From: Promethearchaeota archaeon
GTDB lineage: Archaea > Asgardarchaeota > Lokiarchaeia > Sigyniarchaeales > SOKP01
Length of the DNA: 14,612 nucleotides
Reading direction: 5' to 3'
Assembly (NCBI GenBank): GCA_019894815.1
Contig: JAGXNU010000029.1
Location: forward strand, 1-14,612
A model generated the notes under the pieces. That model was not told where the DNA came from and ran no database searches. It saw only the letters and a list, made by a program, of their open reading frames with translations. The translations under genes and the position numbers were made by a program. This document shows positions 5,010 through 12,091 of the stretch, piece after piece. How positions within the stretch are numbered: position 1 is the stretch's first letter; every line of letters starts with the position of its first letter.

Positions 5010-7229
5010 ATGGCAGAGCTAAAAATATTTGTTGATATTAATGAGAAAAGTAGCGATAAGGTAGTTATCTGTCTAGAAAATGCTAATAAATTGGGGCTCA
5101 TGGATGGTGCTTCAGTTGAAGTAGAAAATCCAGATAACAATAAGAAATATAATGCAAAAATAGAAATTTCAAGCATGGTTTTGGATTTTGCTGCACAAAT
5201 ATCTAAGAACGTCATAGATCTCCTTGAATTTTCGGGAGTAGAATTAGTTTTACGTCCAGTTAGTAGTACAGGACTTATAGCTCCCAAATTACAAATCCCC
5301 AAAATCCCTCCTGGATCGAGAACTCCTATAGCACCACAATCACCCTCATTAACCCCCTTACCCTCTCCACCACCTACTATAACGACTACAAGACCTATTC
5401 CTGCACCTACTAGCGCGCCAGTACCAAGCAGACCTCCACAACCCACACCGATTCCCGTTCCTCAACCTTTATATGCTCCCCCGCCTCCACAACCAACGCC
5501 TGCACCCACACCGATTCCCGTTCCTCAACCTTTATATGCTCCCCCGCCTCCACAACCCGCCCAAACACCGACACCTCAAGTAGGATTTCCGCCTCAACCA
5601 ACACCAATGCAACCCGTACCTAGTATGCCCAGCCAAGAAATTGGAATGGGACCTACAACAGCAGATCCTTATCCTAATAAAATCGATGTTTTCATGCTTC
5701 AAAGTCATAAAGGAGGTATTGTTCTAACTCCTGTAGTGGATGATAAAATTGAAGGTGGAAGGATTCAATTAAGCGGTACTGTCATTCAACAATTAGGGCT
5801 TGGGAAGGGCTTACTTATTGCTTGGGAAGACCCTTTAACTAGATCGATGGGGTCAGCTAGAATAGATGAAGCGATCATCAGCCCAACAGAAATACGGTTG
5901 AGTAGAGATACAAAACAAGATACTAATATTCAATCACAGCAAATAGTAGTATATTCCACCGAACCACCTATTCAAAGAGCTTCAGAGCTCATGCTTGAAG
6001 TTCAATCACAACCTAATCTAATGGGATATTGTTTAGTTAATGCCCGTACTCAACTCACTCTTTCAATAAAACTAGATGATGTTTTATCCTTTGAAGATGA
6101 ACTCACTGGAGCAATGGGAGCAGGAAAAGTCGATATTTTAGAGGAGGTTCCTAATAACGTCATTGTAATTGATAGTGAAATATTAGAAGCATCGGGTATA
6201 GGAAGTTTTGAAGTAAAAATAGCTAAAAATATTAGACCAATCATTCCTCTACAAAATATTTCTTTGGGGATTTCTCCAATAGCCGGGGAAAATATGTGGG
6301 AAATCATTTCTACTGCTCGTCAAAACGTAGATTCGCTAAAAGGGTGGTTGGCAAATTACATCATATTCAAAGGAATTAAATTAAGATGGAATGCTGTGAA
6401 CATTGCGTGTTCCATTCTAAACACAGTTCCTGACTTGACAGGCGATGTATTAGCCCAAGTTACAGCAAATACAACAATTAACTTGAGTCCGACGGGATTA
6501 GTACCATTTAATGCTATTTTGATTGTAGATATCAGCCGAAGCATGATGGCCAGGGATGTGCTTGTTACTAACATCGCCCCTGCTATAGAAGGAATCAAAG
6601 CAGCCATGGAATCGCGTGAAATTCAAGAATTTTTAAAACATTTTAAACCAGGAATTAATATTCCGCGAAGAATCGCAGCTGCATTTGCAGCAGTATTATT
6701 TCTAAGCGAAAAAGTAGGGCGTGGATTTGGTGAAAAGGTAAGCGTCATTCGATTTGCAGATGAAGGTCAGATTTTACCCTTTGGTGATGGATACTACATG
6801 GATTCAGCAAGCGGTAAAAAAGGTGTATTGGAAGAGTCTGCTCGAATGATAGTGGATCGTATAGGCAATGCATATGGACAAGCGACTAACATGTCAGATG
6901 CAATGGTTAAAGCCCACCAAGTCCTCACTGAATTCGATCGCATGTCGCCACCGGGTCAAAGTCAGCCAACTATGATAATTATGCTTACCGATGGTATCCC
7001 AACGGATGGAGATGCCTTCTTGCAAACCATCAAAATGTTTGCTGATAATCCCAACGTCGTAATTTATATTGTTGGTTTGGGGAATCCAGATCGAGAGCTA
7101 ATGATCCGAGCTGCTCAGTTATGCGGAGGCGAATATTTCGAACCCGAAGATGCTGGTGAGTTACTAATCTGGTACTCAAAACGGGCAAGAGATCTGACCG
7201 TGAAAATGAAATCTCAAAACTTTGAATAA
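5010..7229 (+). CDS. multi-domain protein: beta-barrel repeats, Pro-rich linker, von Willebrand factor A domain
   Basis: This soluble 739-residue protein has no signal peptide or membrane segment. Residues about 1-85 (VVICLENANKLGLMDGASVEVE) resemble the double-psi beta-barrel type found in Cdc48 N-domains and AbrB relatives. Residues about 90-215 are Pro-rich with a 21-residue repeat. Two further beta-rich units follow (about 220-310 and 325-410) and share the line EDPLTRSMGSARID (273-286) / EDELTGAMGAGKVD (362-375), which shows an internal duplication. The C-terminal von Willebrand A domain (about 495-730) has a complete metal site: D507-x-S509-x-S511, T626 in QATNMSDAM and D661 in LTDGIPTDGD. 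Such domains bind protein partners through a divalent cation. An unusual helical insertion lies between the first and second MIDAS elements (about 520-570). The substrate or complex is unknown; neighbours suggest a cytoskeletal or signalling scaffold. Confidence 0.8.
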   Translation: MAELKIFVDINEKSSDKVVICLENANKLGLMDGASVEVENPDNNKKYNAKIEISSMVLDFAAQISKNVIDLLEFSGVELVLRPVSSTGLIAPKLQIPKIPPGSRTPIAPQSPSLTPLPSPPPTITTTRPIPAPTSAPVPSRPPQPTPIPVPQPLYAPPPPQPTPAPTPIPVPQPLYAPPPPQPAQTPTPQVGFPPQPTPMQPVPSMPSQEIGMGPTTADPYPNKIDVFMLQSHKGGIVLTPVVDDKIEGGRIQLSGTVIQQLGLGKGLLIAWEDPLTRSMGSARIDEAIISPTEIRLSRDTKQDTNIQSQQIVVYSTEPPIQRASELMLEVQSQPNLMGYCLVNARTQLTLSIKLDDVLSFEDELTGAMGAGKVDILEEVPNNVIVIDSEILEASGIGSFEVKIAKNIRPIIPLQNISLGISPIAGENMWEIISTARQNVDSLKGWLANYIIFKGIKLRWNAVNIACSILNTVPDLTGDVLAQVTANTTINLSPTGLVPFNAILIVDISRSMMARDVLVTNIAPAIEGIKAAMESREIQEFLKHFKPGINIPRRIAAAFAAVLFLSEKVGRGFGEKVSVIRFADEGQILPFGDGYYMDSASGKKGVLEESARMIVDRIGNAYGQATNMSDAMVKAHQVLTEFDRMSPPGQSQPTMIIMLTDGIPTDGDAFLQTIKMFADNPNVVIYIVGLGNPDRELMIRAAQLCGGEYFEPEDAGELLIWYSKRARDLTVKMKSQNFE
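5441..5557 (+). repeat. 63-base direct repeat within Pro-rich linker
   Basis: Bases 5441-5494 are repeated without change at 5504-5557 (54 identical bases, period 63 = 21 codons). The encoded unit contains TPIPVPQPLYAPPPPQP twice. Identity at silent positions points to recent duplication or gene conversion; the exact in-frame period keeps the linker open. Confidence 0.85.
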
Positions 7230-7250
7230 GAGTAAAATAATTTTTATATC

Positions 7251-7263
7251 CTTTTTTTATTTT
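7251..7263 (+). terminator. T-rich tract after vWA-domain gene
   Basis: CTTTTTTTATTTT follows 21 bases after the stop codon at 7229. It is a likely archaeal oligo-T terminator separating this gene from the glycosidase. Confidence 0.4.
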
Positions 7264-7363
7264 CTAGCTCAGCATTATGCAAATTTATGGATTAAATAAT
7301 TAAATTTCAACACATTAAATTATTTTTATCTCTCATAGAATAATAATTAGTAGATGAATAGAA

Positions 7364-9532
7364 ATGGATGAAAAACCTCTATATCTCAATTATAATTTAC
7401 CTCTTGAAGAAAGAATTAATGATCTCATTTCAAGATTGACGCTTGATGAGAAGATTCCACAGTTTTTAAATAATGCTATAGCGATTGAGCGTTTAAACAT
7501 GCCTAAATACGATTGGTGGAGTGAAGCGCTCCATGGCGTAGGATTTGCGGGTATTGCTACTGTTTTCCCTCAAGCCATAGGATTAGCAGCTACTTTTGAT
7601 TTAGAATTGATGAGTGAAGTATCTAAAGCAATTTCTGATGAGGGAAGAGCAAAACATCATGAAGCGGTAAGAAATAATCAAAGAAAAATCTACCAAGGAT
7701 TAACTTTCTGGTCCCCAAATGTTAATATTTTTAGAGATCCTCGATGGGGGAGGGGTCAAGAAACATATGGAGAGGATCCTTACCTTACTTCTCGGATGGG
7801 CGTGACATTCATAAAGGGTTTACAAGGAGATCATCCTAAGTATCTAAAATTAGTAGCTACTCCCAAGCATTATGTAGCATATAGTGGATTAGAACATGAG
7901 AGACATTTCTTTGATGCCAAAGTAAGCAAAAAAGATCTATATGAGACGTATCTCCCGGCGTTTGAAGCGTGTATAAAAGAAGGAAAAGCTGAAGGCATAA
8001 TGGGTGCTTACAATCGCGTCAACGGTGAACCATGCTGTGCAAGTAAATTATTGCTCCAAGATATTTTGCGAGAGAAATGGAAATTCAAAGGACATGTTGT
8101 TTCAGATTGTGGAGCAATTAAAGACATCTATCATGATCATAAAGTTGCTAAAACAGGAGCGGAAGCAGCAGCAATGGCTATAAATGCAGGTTGTGATTTA
8201 ATTTGTAGTTTAGGAATTTCATTGAAAAAAAATAAGAAAATTAAATGGGGTTGGATAAGTAATGCCATTCAACAAGGTCTATTAACTGAAGATGCGATTG
8301 ATAAAGCCTTGATACGATTATTCCGCGCAAGATTTTTACTTGGCATGTTTGATCCTCCCGAGATGGTTCCCTATACTACCATTCCTTATGAAGTAAATGA
8401 TAGCGAGACTCATAGGCAATTAGCAATACAAGCTGCCAGAAAAACAGTGGTACTTCTTAAAAACGAGGGAAAAGTCCTTCCATTAAGGGAAGTTATTAAA
8501 AAAATAGCAGTGATAGGACCAACAGCAGATAACAAGGACGTTTTACTCGGCAATTATTTCGGTGTACCATCGAGATATACTACAATCTTGCAAGGAATAA
8601 AAGAAAAAGTTGTTGGAAAAAGTCAAGTATATTTTGCTGAGGGATGTCCATTAAAAGAAAAATCCGAAGAAGGATTTAGCGAAGCAATTAGAATAGCAAA
8701 AGAAGCTGACGCCATTATCATGGTATTAGGAATAAGCCCACGAATGGAAGGAGAACAAGGACAAGCTATTGAATCCGATTTAACAGGAGATAGAATTGAT
8801 ATTGGTTTACCAGGTAGTCAAAATTCCTTATTAAAAGAAATTCACGAAATAGGAAAACCTATTGTACTCATACTAACCGGTGGTAGTGCGCTTTCTTTTG
8901 AGCAAGCTAAGGAAATGATCCCAGCAATCCTTTTTGCGTGGTATCCTGGAGAAGAAGGTGGTATAGCTGTTGCAGATGTAATTTTTGGAGACTACAATCC
9001 CGCTGGTCGATTACCAGTTACTTTTTATAAATCTATTGATCAAATTCCAGACATTAGAGATTATAACATGAAAGGGAGGACTTATCGTTATTTTGAGGGA
9101 GAACCATTATATCCATTTGGTTTTGGATTATCTTATACAAGTTTTCACTATGATAATTTAGACTTATCTTCTGATGAAGTAAGAATTGGCGAAGATGTAT
9201 CCATCAGTGTTGAGGTAGAAAATACAGGCAATATTTTTGGCGAAGAAGTAGTCCAATTATACCTTTCTAATGCGTCTCCCAAATTTACAGTCCCGATTCG
9301 TGAATTAAAAGGATTTAAAAGAATACAACTTGATAAAAATGAGAGGAAAGTCGTAATATTTACATTACATCCTCACGATTATTCCACAGTAAATATGGAA
9401 GGAAACAGAATTGTTGATCCGGGAGAAATTATAATTAATGTTGGTGGATCTCAACCCGGATTTAGGGAAAACAACGGAAATTTTGTTAATGGAACCTTTA
9501 AACTCATTGGAAAATCCTTGATGTTCGAGTAA
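7364..9532 (+). CDS. family 3 glycoside hydrolase (beta-xylosidase/beta-glucosidase type)
   Basis: This 722-residue enzyme removes terminal beta-linked sugars from oligosaccharides. The N-terminal TIM-barrel domain (about 1-300) shows WWSEALHGVG, TVFPQAIGLAATFD, NIFRDPRWGRGQETYGEDP, KHYVAYSG and VVSDCGAI. Asp248 in VSD is the expected catalytic nucleophile. The second alpha/beta domain (about 370-590) carries KTVVLLKNEGKVLPL and MEGEQ...DLTGDR...LPGSQ; the acid/base is probably one of the glutamates at 462-470. A C-terminal fibronectin III-like domain (about 610-705) closes the protein. The WWSEALHGVG and FRDPRWGRGQE elements are closest in type to bacterial xylan beta-xylosidases, but specificity cannot be read safely. 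There is no signal peptide, so it should act inside the cell on imported oligosaccharides. No transporter or other sugar gene is beside it. ATG 7364 lacks a clear ribosome binding site. Confidence 0.95.
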   Translation: MDEKPLYLNYNLPLEERINDLISRLTLDEKIPQFLNNAIAIERLNMPKYDWWSEALHGVGFAGIATVFPQAIGLAATFDLELMSEVSKAISDEGRAKHHEAVRNNQRKIYQGLTFWSPNVNIFRDPRWGRGQETYGEDPYLTSRMGVTFIKGLQGDHPKYLKLVATPKHYVAYSGLEHERHFFDAKVSKKDLYETYLPAFEACIKEGKAEGIMGAYNRVNGEPCCASKLLLQDILREKWKFKGHVVSDCGAIKDIYHDHKVAKTGAEAAAMAINAGCDLICSLGISLKKNKKIKWGWISNAIQQGLLTEDAIDKALIRLFRARFLLGMFDPPEMVPYTTIPYEVNDSETHRQLAIQAARKTVVLLKNEGKVLPLREVIKKIAVIGPTADNKDVLLGNYFGVPSRYTTILQGIKEKVVGKSQVYFAEGCPLKEKSEEGFSEAIRIAKEADAIIMVLGISPRMEGEQGQAIESDLTGDRIDIGLPGSQNSLLKEIHEIGKPIVLILTGGSALSFEQAKEMIPAILFAWYPGEEGGIAVADVIFGDYNPAGRLPVTFYKSIDQIPDIRDYNMKGRTYRYFEGEPLYPFGFGLSYTSFHYDNLDLSSDEVRIGEDVSISVEVENTGNIFGEEVVQLYLSNASPKFTVPIRELKGFKRIQLDKNERKVVIFTLHPHDYSTVNMEGNRIVDPGEIIINVGGSQPGFRENNGNFVNGTFKLIGKSLMFE

Positions 9533-9540
9533 TTTTTTTT
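9533..9540 (+). terminator. T-run after glycoside hydrolase gene
   Basis: Eight T follow the TAA stop codon directly, a typical archaeal oligo-T terminator. It separates the glycosidase from the four-gene group downstream. Confidence 0.5.
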
Positions 9541-9578
9541 ATCAGACTTTTTATGAGGGAATTCTTCCTAAAAATCCC

Positions 9579-9588
9579 TTTATATAAA
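9579..9588 (+). promoter_or_regulatory. TATA-like element upstream of the AbrB-ACT gene
   Basis: TTTATATAAA closely matches the archaeal TATA consensus; it would give a leader of about 55 bases before ATG 9662. A second candidate, AAATATAAATATAAAAG at 9614-9630, lies nearer and would give a short leader. AGGGA (9556-9560) and TCCCT (9575-9579) form an inverted repeat abutting the first box and could be an operator. Which box is used cannot be told from sequence. Confidence 0.4.
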
Positions 9589-9661
9589 ATTTTTATAGTT
9601 GGAATTTAATAATAAATATAAATATAAAAGTAAAAAAAACTGAATTAACTTCTTAATTATC

Positions 9662-10063
9662 ATGAGAATAAAGAAAATTATTTCGATAGATGAGCGGGGT
9701 AGGATAGTAATTCCAAAGGAGGCACGTAACGCTCTTGGAATTACCACGAATTCACAACTAATGATGATCAGCGATTCAGAAGCAAAAGAAATTCGAATCA
9801 CTCCAATAGGGCTCTCTGGAGATAAAGTTCCAATTAAACTAAGGATTACAATGGAAGATATACCCGGAGCGCTTGCTAAACTTGCAACATTATTTGGAAA
9901 ACTGGAATTGAGCATGATGTATAGTGAAGCGGTGATAATTGAAAAAGATAAAACTGCAATCTGGACAGTTATTTCGGAAAGTCCTGATAATCTTGAAGAT
10001 TTAAAAGAAGAACTCATAAACCAAGGCGGGGCAATAAAAGTAGAGATCCTTCCATTAGAATAA
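9662..10063 (+). CDS. AbrB-type DNA-binding domain fused to an ACT-like domain (probable regulator)
   Basis: Residues 1-46 are a SpoVT/AbrB swapped-hairpin DNA-binding domain: KKIISIDERGRIVIPKEARN, then LGIT and a strand ending EIRITPIG. Residues about 55-133 look like an ACT domain: a strand KVPIKLRITMED, the IPGALAKLATLFG helix whose Pro-Gly is typical of the ligand-binding loop, then strands with AVIIEKDKTAIWTVISE and a second helix DLKEELINQGG. ACT domains usually bind amino acids or other small ligands. The protein (133 residues) is therefore best read as a ligand-responsive transcription regulator. It is first in a close plus-strand group: the next gene begins 24 bases after its stop. 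No Shine-Dalgarno site precedes ATG 9662, so a short or leaderless message is likely. It may control its own group and the downstream actin-like genes; that is inference. Confidence 0.8.
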   Translation: MRIKKIISIDERGRIVIPKEARNALGITTNSQLMMISDSEAKEIRITPIGLSGDKVPIKLRITMEDIPGALAKLATLFGKLELSMMYSEAVIIEKDKTAIWTVISESPDNLEDLKEELINQGGAIKVEILPLE

Positions 10064-10087
10064 TTATTGAAAAAAAGGCATGTATAG

Positions 10088-10852
10088 ATGGCTAAAAAGA
10101 AGAAGAAAGATGTGAAAAGTAATATTGTTGAAGCATATTCTCTTGATGCAGCTCTAAAATCTTCTGAAAAAACGGGAGCAGATCTTCAAGGATTATTAAA
10201 AGGGGTATCAGAAGATAAAGGCTATATACCTCCAAAAAAAGAGGTACAGATAGTAGCCCCTCAATTATCGCACGAATCGAAGAAAAAAATAGCTGAGGCA
10301 TACATGCTCGAAGATGTTCCGTTGGCTCAAAGAGAGCATGTAGAAAAAGAATCTGAAGTATCAGTAAAAAAAACAGTACCTTCTCCAACAACAGTACCTT
10401 CTCCAACAACGGAACTTCCTCCAATAACGGAAGAGCCGAAATCTCATATTCCTGCAACTGTAAAAAAACCTTCTTTTTCTAAAAAGGATAGTATATATGC
10501 AAACTTGACTGAGTTTTTTCAAGGAATGTATAATGGCTATAATGAACGTTATGATAGGTGGGAGGGATCAATTTCTTCAATATTATCTATTTTACGTAAA
10601 ATGAGAAAAATTACCAAGAAAAACACTGAAGATCTCGTAGAATCCATTACAAACATGCATGAAAAAATACAAATTAATCTGGAGAACTTCAAAATAAAAA
10701 GAGATGAAGTAGAAAAAGTCGCTGATGTTGATGTTGAAACCCTGTCAAGTGAATTTAAAAAAGTTTTGGGATTATTGGAACTACAAGTTAAAGAGTATCG
10801 CCTAAAGAAGTTAACAGATGAATACGTTCATTTTCAACAGCTCCTCTCTTGA
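10088..10852 (+). CDS. unknown protein with duplicated short motif, Pro/Thr linker and C-terminal coiled-coil helices
   Basis: I do not recognise a family for this 254-residue protein. The N-terminus is very basic (AKKKKKD). A short motif occurs twice, IVEAYSL at 13-19 and IAEAYML at 68-74, each after lysines, and looks like a repeated docking peptide. Residues about 96-117 are a Thr/Pro linker with a tandem TVPSPT repeat. Residues about 132-254 are almost all helical with heptad-like spacing (SSILSILRKMRKITKKN, NMHEKIQINLENFKIKRDEVEKVA, KKVLGLLELQVKEYRLKKL), predicting an antiparallel coiled coil. No membrane segment or signal peptide. It starts 24 bases after the AbrB-ACT gene, with only a weak AAAGG upstream, and ends 53 bases before the actin-like gene. 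A filament-binding or adaptor role is possible but unproven. Confidence 0.75.
   Translation: MAKKKKKDVKSNIVEAYSLDAALKSSEKTGADLQGLLKGVSEDKGYIPPKKEVQIVAPQLSHESKKKIAEAYMLEDVPLAQREHVEKESEVSVKKTVPSPTTVPSPTTELPPITEEPKSHIPATVKKPSFSKKDSIYANLTEFFQGMYNGYNERYDRWEGSISSILSILRKMRKITKKNTEDLVESITNMHEKIQINLENFKIKRDEVEKVADVDVETLSSEFKKVLGLLELQVKEYRLKKLTDEYVHFQQLLS
10373..10408 (+). repeat. 18-base tandem repeat in the Pro/Thr linker
   Basis: ACAGTACCTTCTCCAACA occurs twice in direct tandem (10373-10390 and 10391-10408), with a degenerate third unit after it. It encodes TVPSPT twice and implies recent, in-frame slippage growth of the linker. Confidence 0.8.
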
Positions 10853-10869
10853 ATTCTTAAATGAATTTC

Positions 10870-10882
10870 GGAAAAATATATA
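10870..10882 (+). promoter_or_regulatory. BRE/TATA-like promoter of the actin-like gene
   Basis: GGAAAAATATATA combines a purine BRE-like stretch with a TATA box whose centre is about 28 bases before ATG 10906. The gene has no Shine-Dalgarno site, so a leaderless transcript starting at or near the ATG fits. This would give the actin-like and CHAT-like genes their own promoter. Confidence 0.5.
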
Positions 10883-10905
10883 CTAAAAATAAAATACTAT
10901 AAATC

Positions 10906-12090
10906 ATGTCATCTTCAAATAAATCGCAAGATCGCCCTTTAATCTTAGATATTGGGAGTAATTCTTTTCGAATGGGATGGGCAGGTGATGATTTTCCTGA
11001 TATTATTGCTCCAAGTGTTTATGTAGATCTTTCTGATTTTTTATTTACATCTGATGTTTTGGAGGGATTAGAAGAGATTTATCTTCAAAATATTGAACAA
11101 GAATATTTAGTTGGTCATGCTGCTCTAAAATATCAGCACATATTAAAGCTTCACGAGTTTAAAAAAGAGAATAACTACAACTTATTATTGAAATTCTTTC
11201 AATACTATTACCAGCAATTAGGAATAGAAGAACAATTTCTATTCAAACAGCCTTTAATAATTTTAACATCATTTAACATGTCAGATCTGGAAAAGGAAAA
11301 GTATAAGGAAATATTTCTTGAATCATTAGGTTTTCCCGCACTTTTATTTTTATCGGATAACAAAGCAATATTATCAACAATGCAAAAAACGAGCGGTGTT
11401 GTTATAAATATTGGTGAAAGTAAAACTTTAATTTCAACCATATTCCACGGATTTACTAATATCATGGCTAAAGATGTCTTCCCTATTTCAAGCAAAGATT
11501 TAACAAATTACATGTTAAACATGCTCATATCCAAAAAAATGTTTGAAGAAAATCTATATATCGATGAAAAAATTGCAAAAGAAATAAAAGAGAGATATTC
11601 CCTTTGTACGCTCCATCCAGAGGAAGAGATCAAGAAAGTCAAGGAAGGTTTGACGAAATATGATAGAATGATTACTTTACCAAATAACTTGAAAGTTAAA
11701 ATAAACATCGAGCGAATTAAAATTTCTGAACCATTATTTGATCCTAAAATAATTCATATAGATTACATGAGCTTAGCCGAAGCCGTTTCAAAAGTGATAA
11801 AAGCATGGGATAGGGAGAATTGGGAAGAGTTAATACCAAATATCATCTTAGCAGGAGGGGGAAGCTTGATAAAAGGATTAGGCGAGAGGCTAAAGATAGA
11901 ATTGATGAGTTTCTTCTCTGAAAAAATTAGGAATAAAATAAATGTTATCGCTCCTTCTGGTCGTGAAAATATGGGATGGATTGGTGCTTCAATTTTATAT
12001 TCTAAAGGACAATTAAACAAGGGATGGATTGAAAATCCAAGAAAGGAACAAGAGATTGCTACTGAAGCAAAGGAGGCAAAGGAGGAGTAA
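10906..12090 (+). CDS. divergent actin-related protein
   Basis: The 394-residue protein follows the actin fold throughout. Phosphate loop 1 is LDIGSNSFRMGWAGDD (14-29, compare actin DNGSGMCKAGFAGDD). Phosphate loop 2 is GVVINIGESKT (164-174). A SSKDLTNYMLNML stretch matches actin's GRDLTDYLMKIL, and KEIKERYSLC matches RDIKEKLCYV. The adenosine motif is NIILAGGGSLIKGLGERL, and GWIGASILYSKGQLNKGWI matches the C-terminal WIGGSILASL region. By eye, several ATP-handling residues differ: actin Asp154 becomes Asn168, Asp157 becomes Glu171, Gln137 becomes Asp151 and Lys18 becomes Arg22, while Asp11 is kept (Asp15). ATP hydrolysis may be weak or absent, as in several eukaryotic Arps. The C-terminal tail is replaced by a charged KEAKEAKEE end. 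It is coupled to the next gene and has its own TATA box. Confidence 0.88.
   Translation: MSSSNKSQDRPLILDIGSNSFRMGWAGDDFPDIIAPSVYVDLSDFLFTSDVLEGLEEIYLQNIEQEYLVGHAALKYQHILKLHEFKKENNYNLLLKFFQYYYQQLGIEEQFLFKQPLIILTSFNMSDLEKEKYKEIFLESLGFPALLFLSDNKAILSTMQKTSGVVINIGESKTLISTIFHGFTNIMAKDVFPISSKDLTNYMLNMLISKKMFEENLYIDEKIAKEIKERYSLCTLHPEEEIKKVKEGLTKYDRMITLPNNLKVKINIERIKISEPLFDPKIIHIDYMSLAEAVSKVIKAWDRENWEELIPNIILAGGGSLIKGLGERLKIELMSFFSEKIRNKINVIAPSGRENMGWIGASILYSKGQLNKGWIENPRKEQEIATEAKEAKEE
12071..12087 (+). promoter_or_regulatory. double Shine-Dalgarno site inside the actin-like gene end
   Basis: AGGAGG at 12071-12076 and AGGAGGAG at 12080-12087 lie in the last codons of the actin-like gene. The second is ideally spaced from ATG 12092, one base after the stop codon. 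This indicates efficient, coupled translation of the CHAT-like protein. Confidence 0.75.
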
Positions 12091-12091
12091 A

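Noticed and set aside
4979..5446. Minus-strand open frame rich in Gly/Val opposite the start of the vWA-domain gene
   Set aside because: It is a shadow of the Pro-rich coding strand: CCx codons read as Gly-type codons on the opposite strand. The plus-strand gene is clearly real.
5441..5557. Considered as a CRISPR-like repeat
   Set aside because: There are just two copies, no unique spacer of normal length, and the repeat is in frame inside a coding sequence.
5410..5607. Minus-strand open frame with a repeated EAGEHIKVEERESVWV-type segment
   Set aside because: The apparent protein repeat is only the reverse reading of the 63-base repeat in the Pro-rich linker.
9580..10017. Minus-strand 145-codon open frame opposite the AbrB-ACT gene
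   Set aside because: It overlaps a gene with recognisable domains, and its sequence (Ser/Ile-rich low complexity) has no family features.
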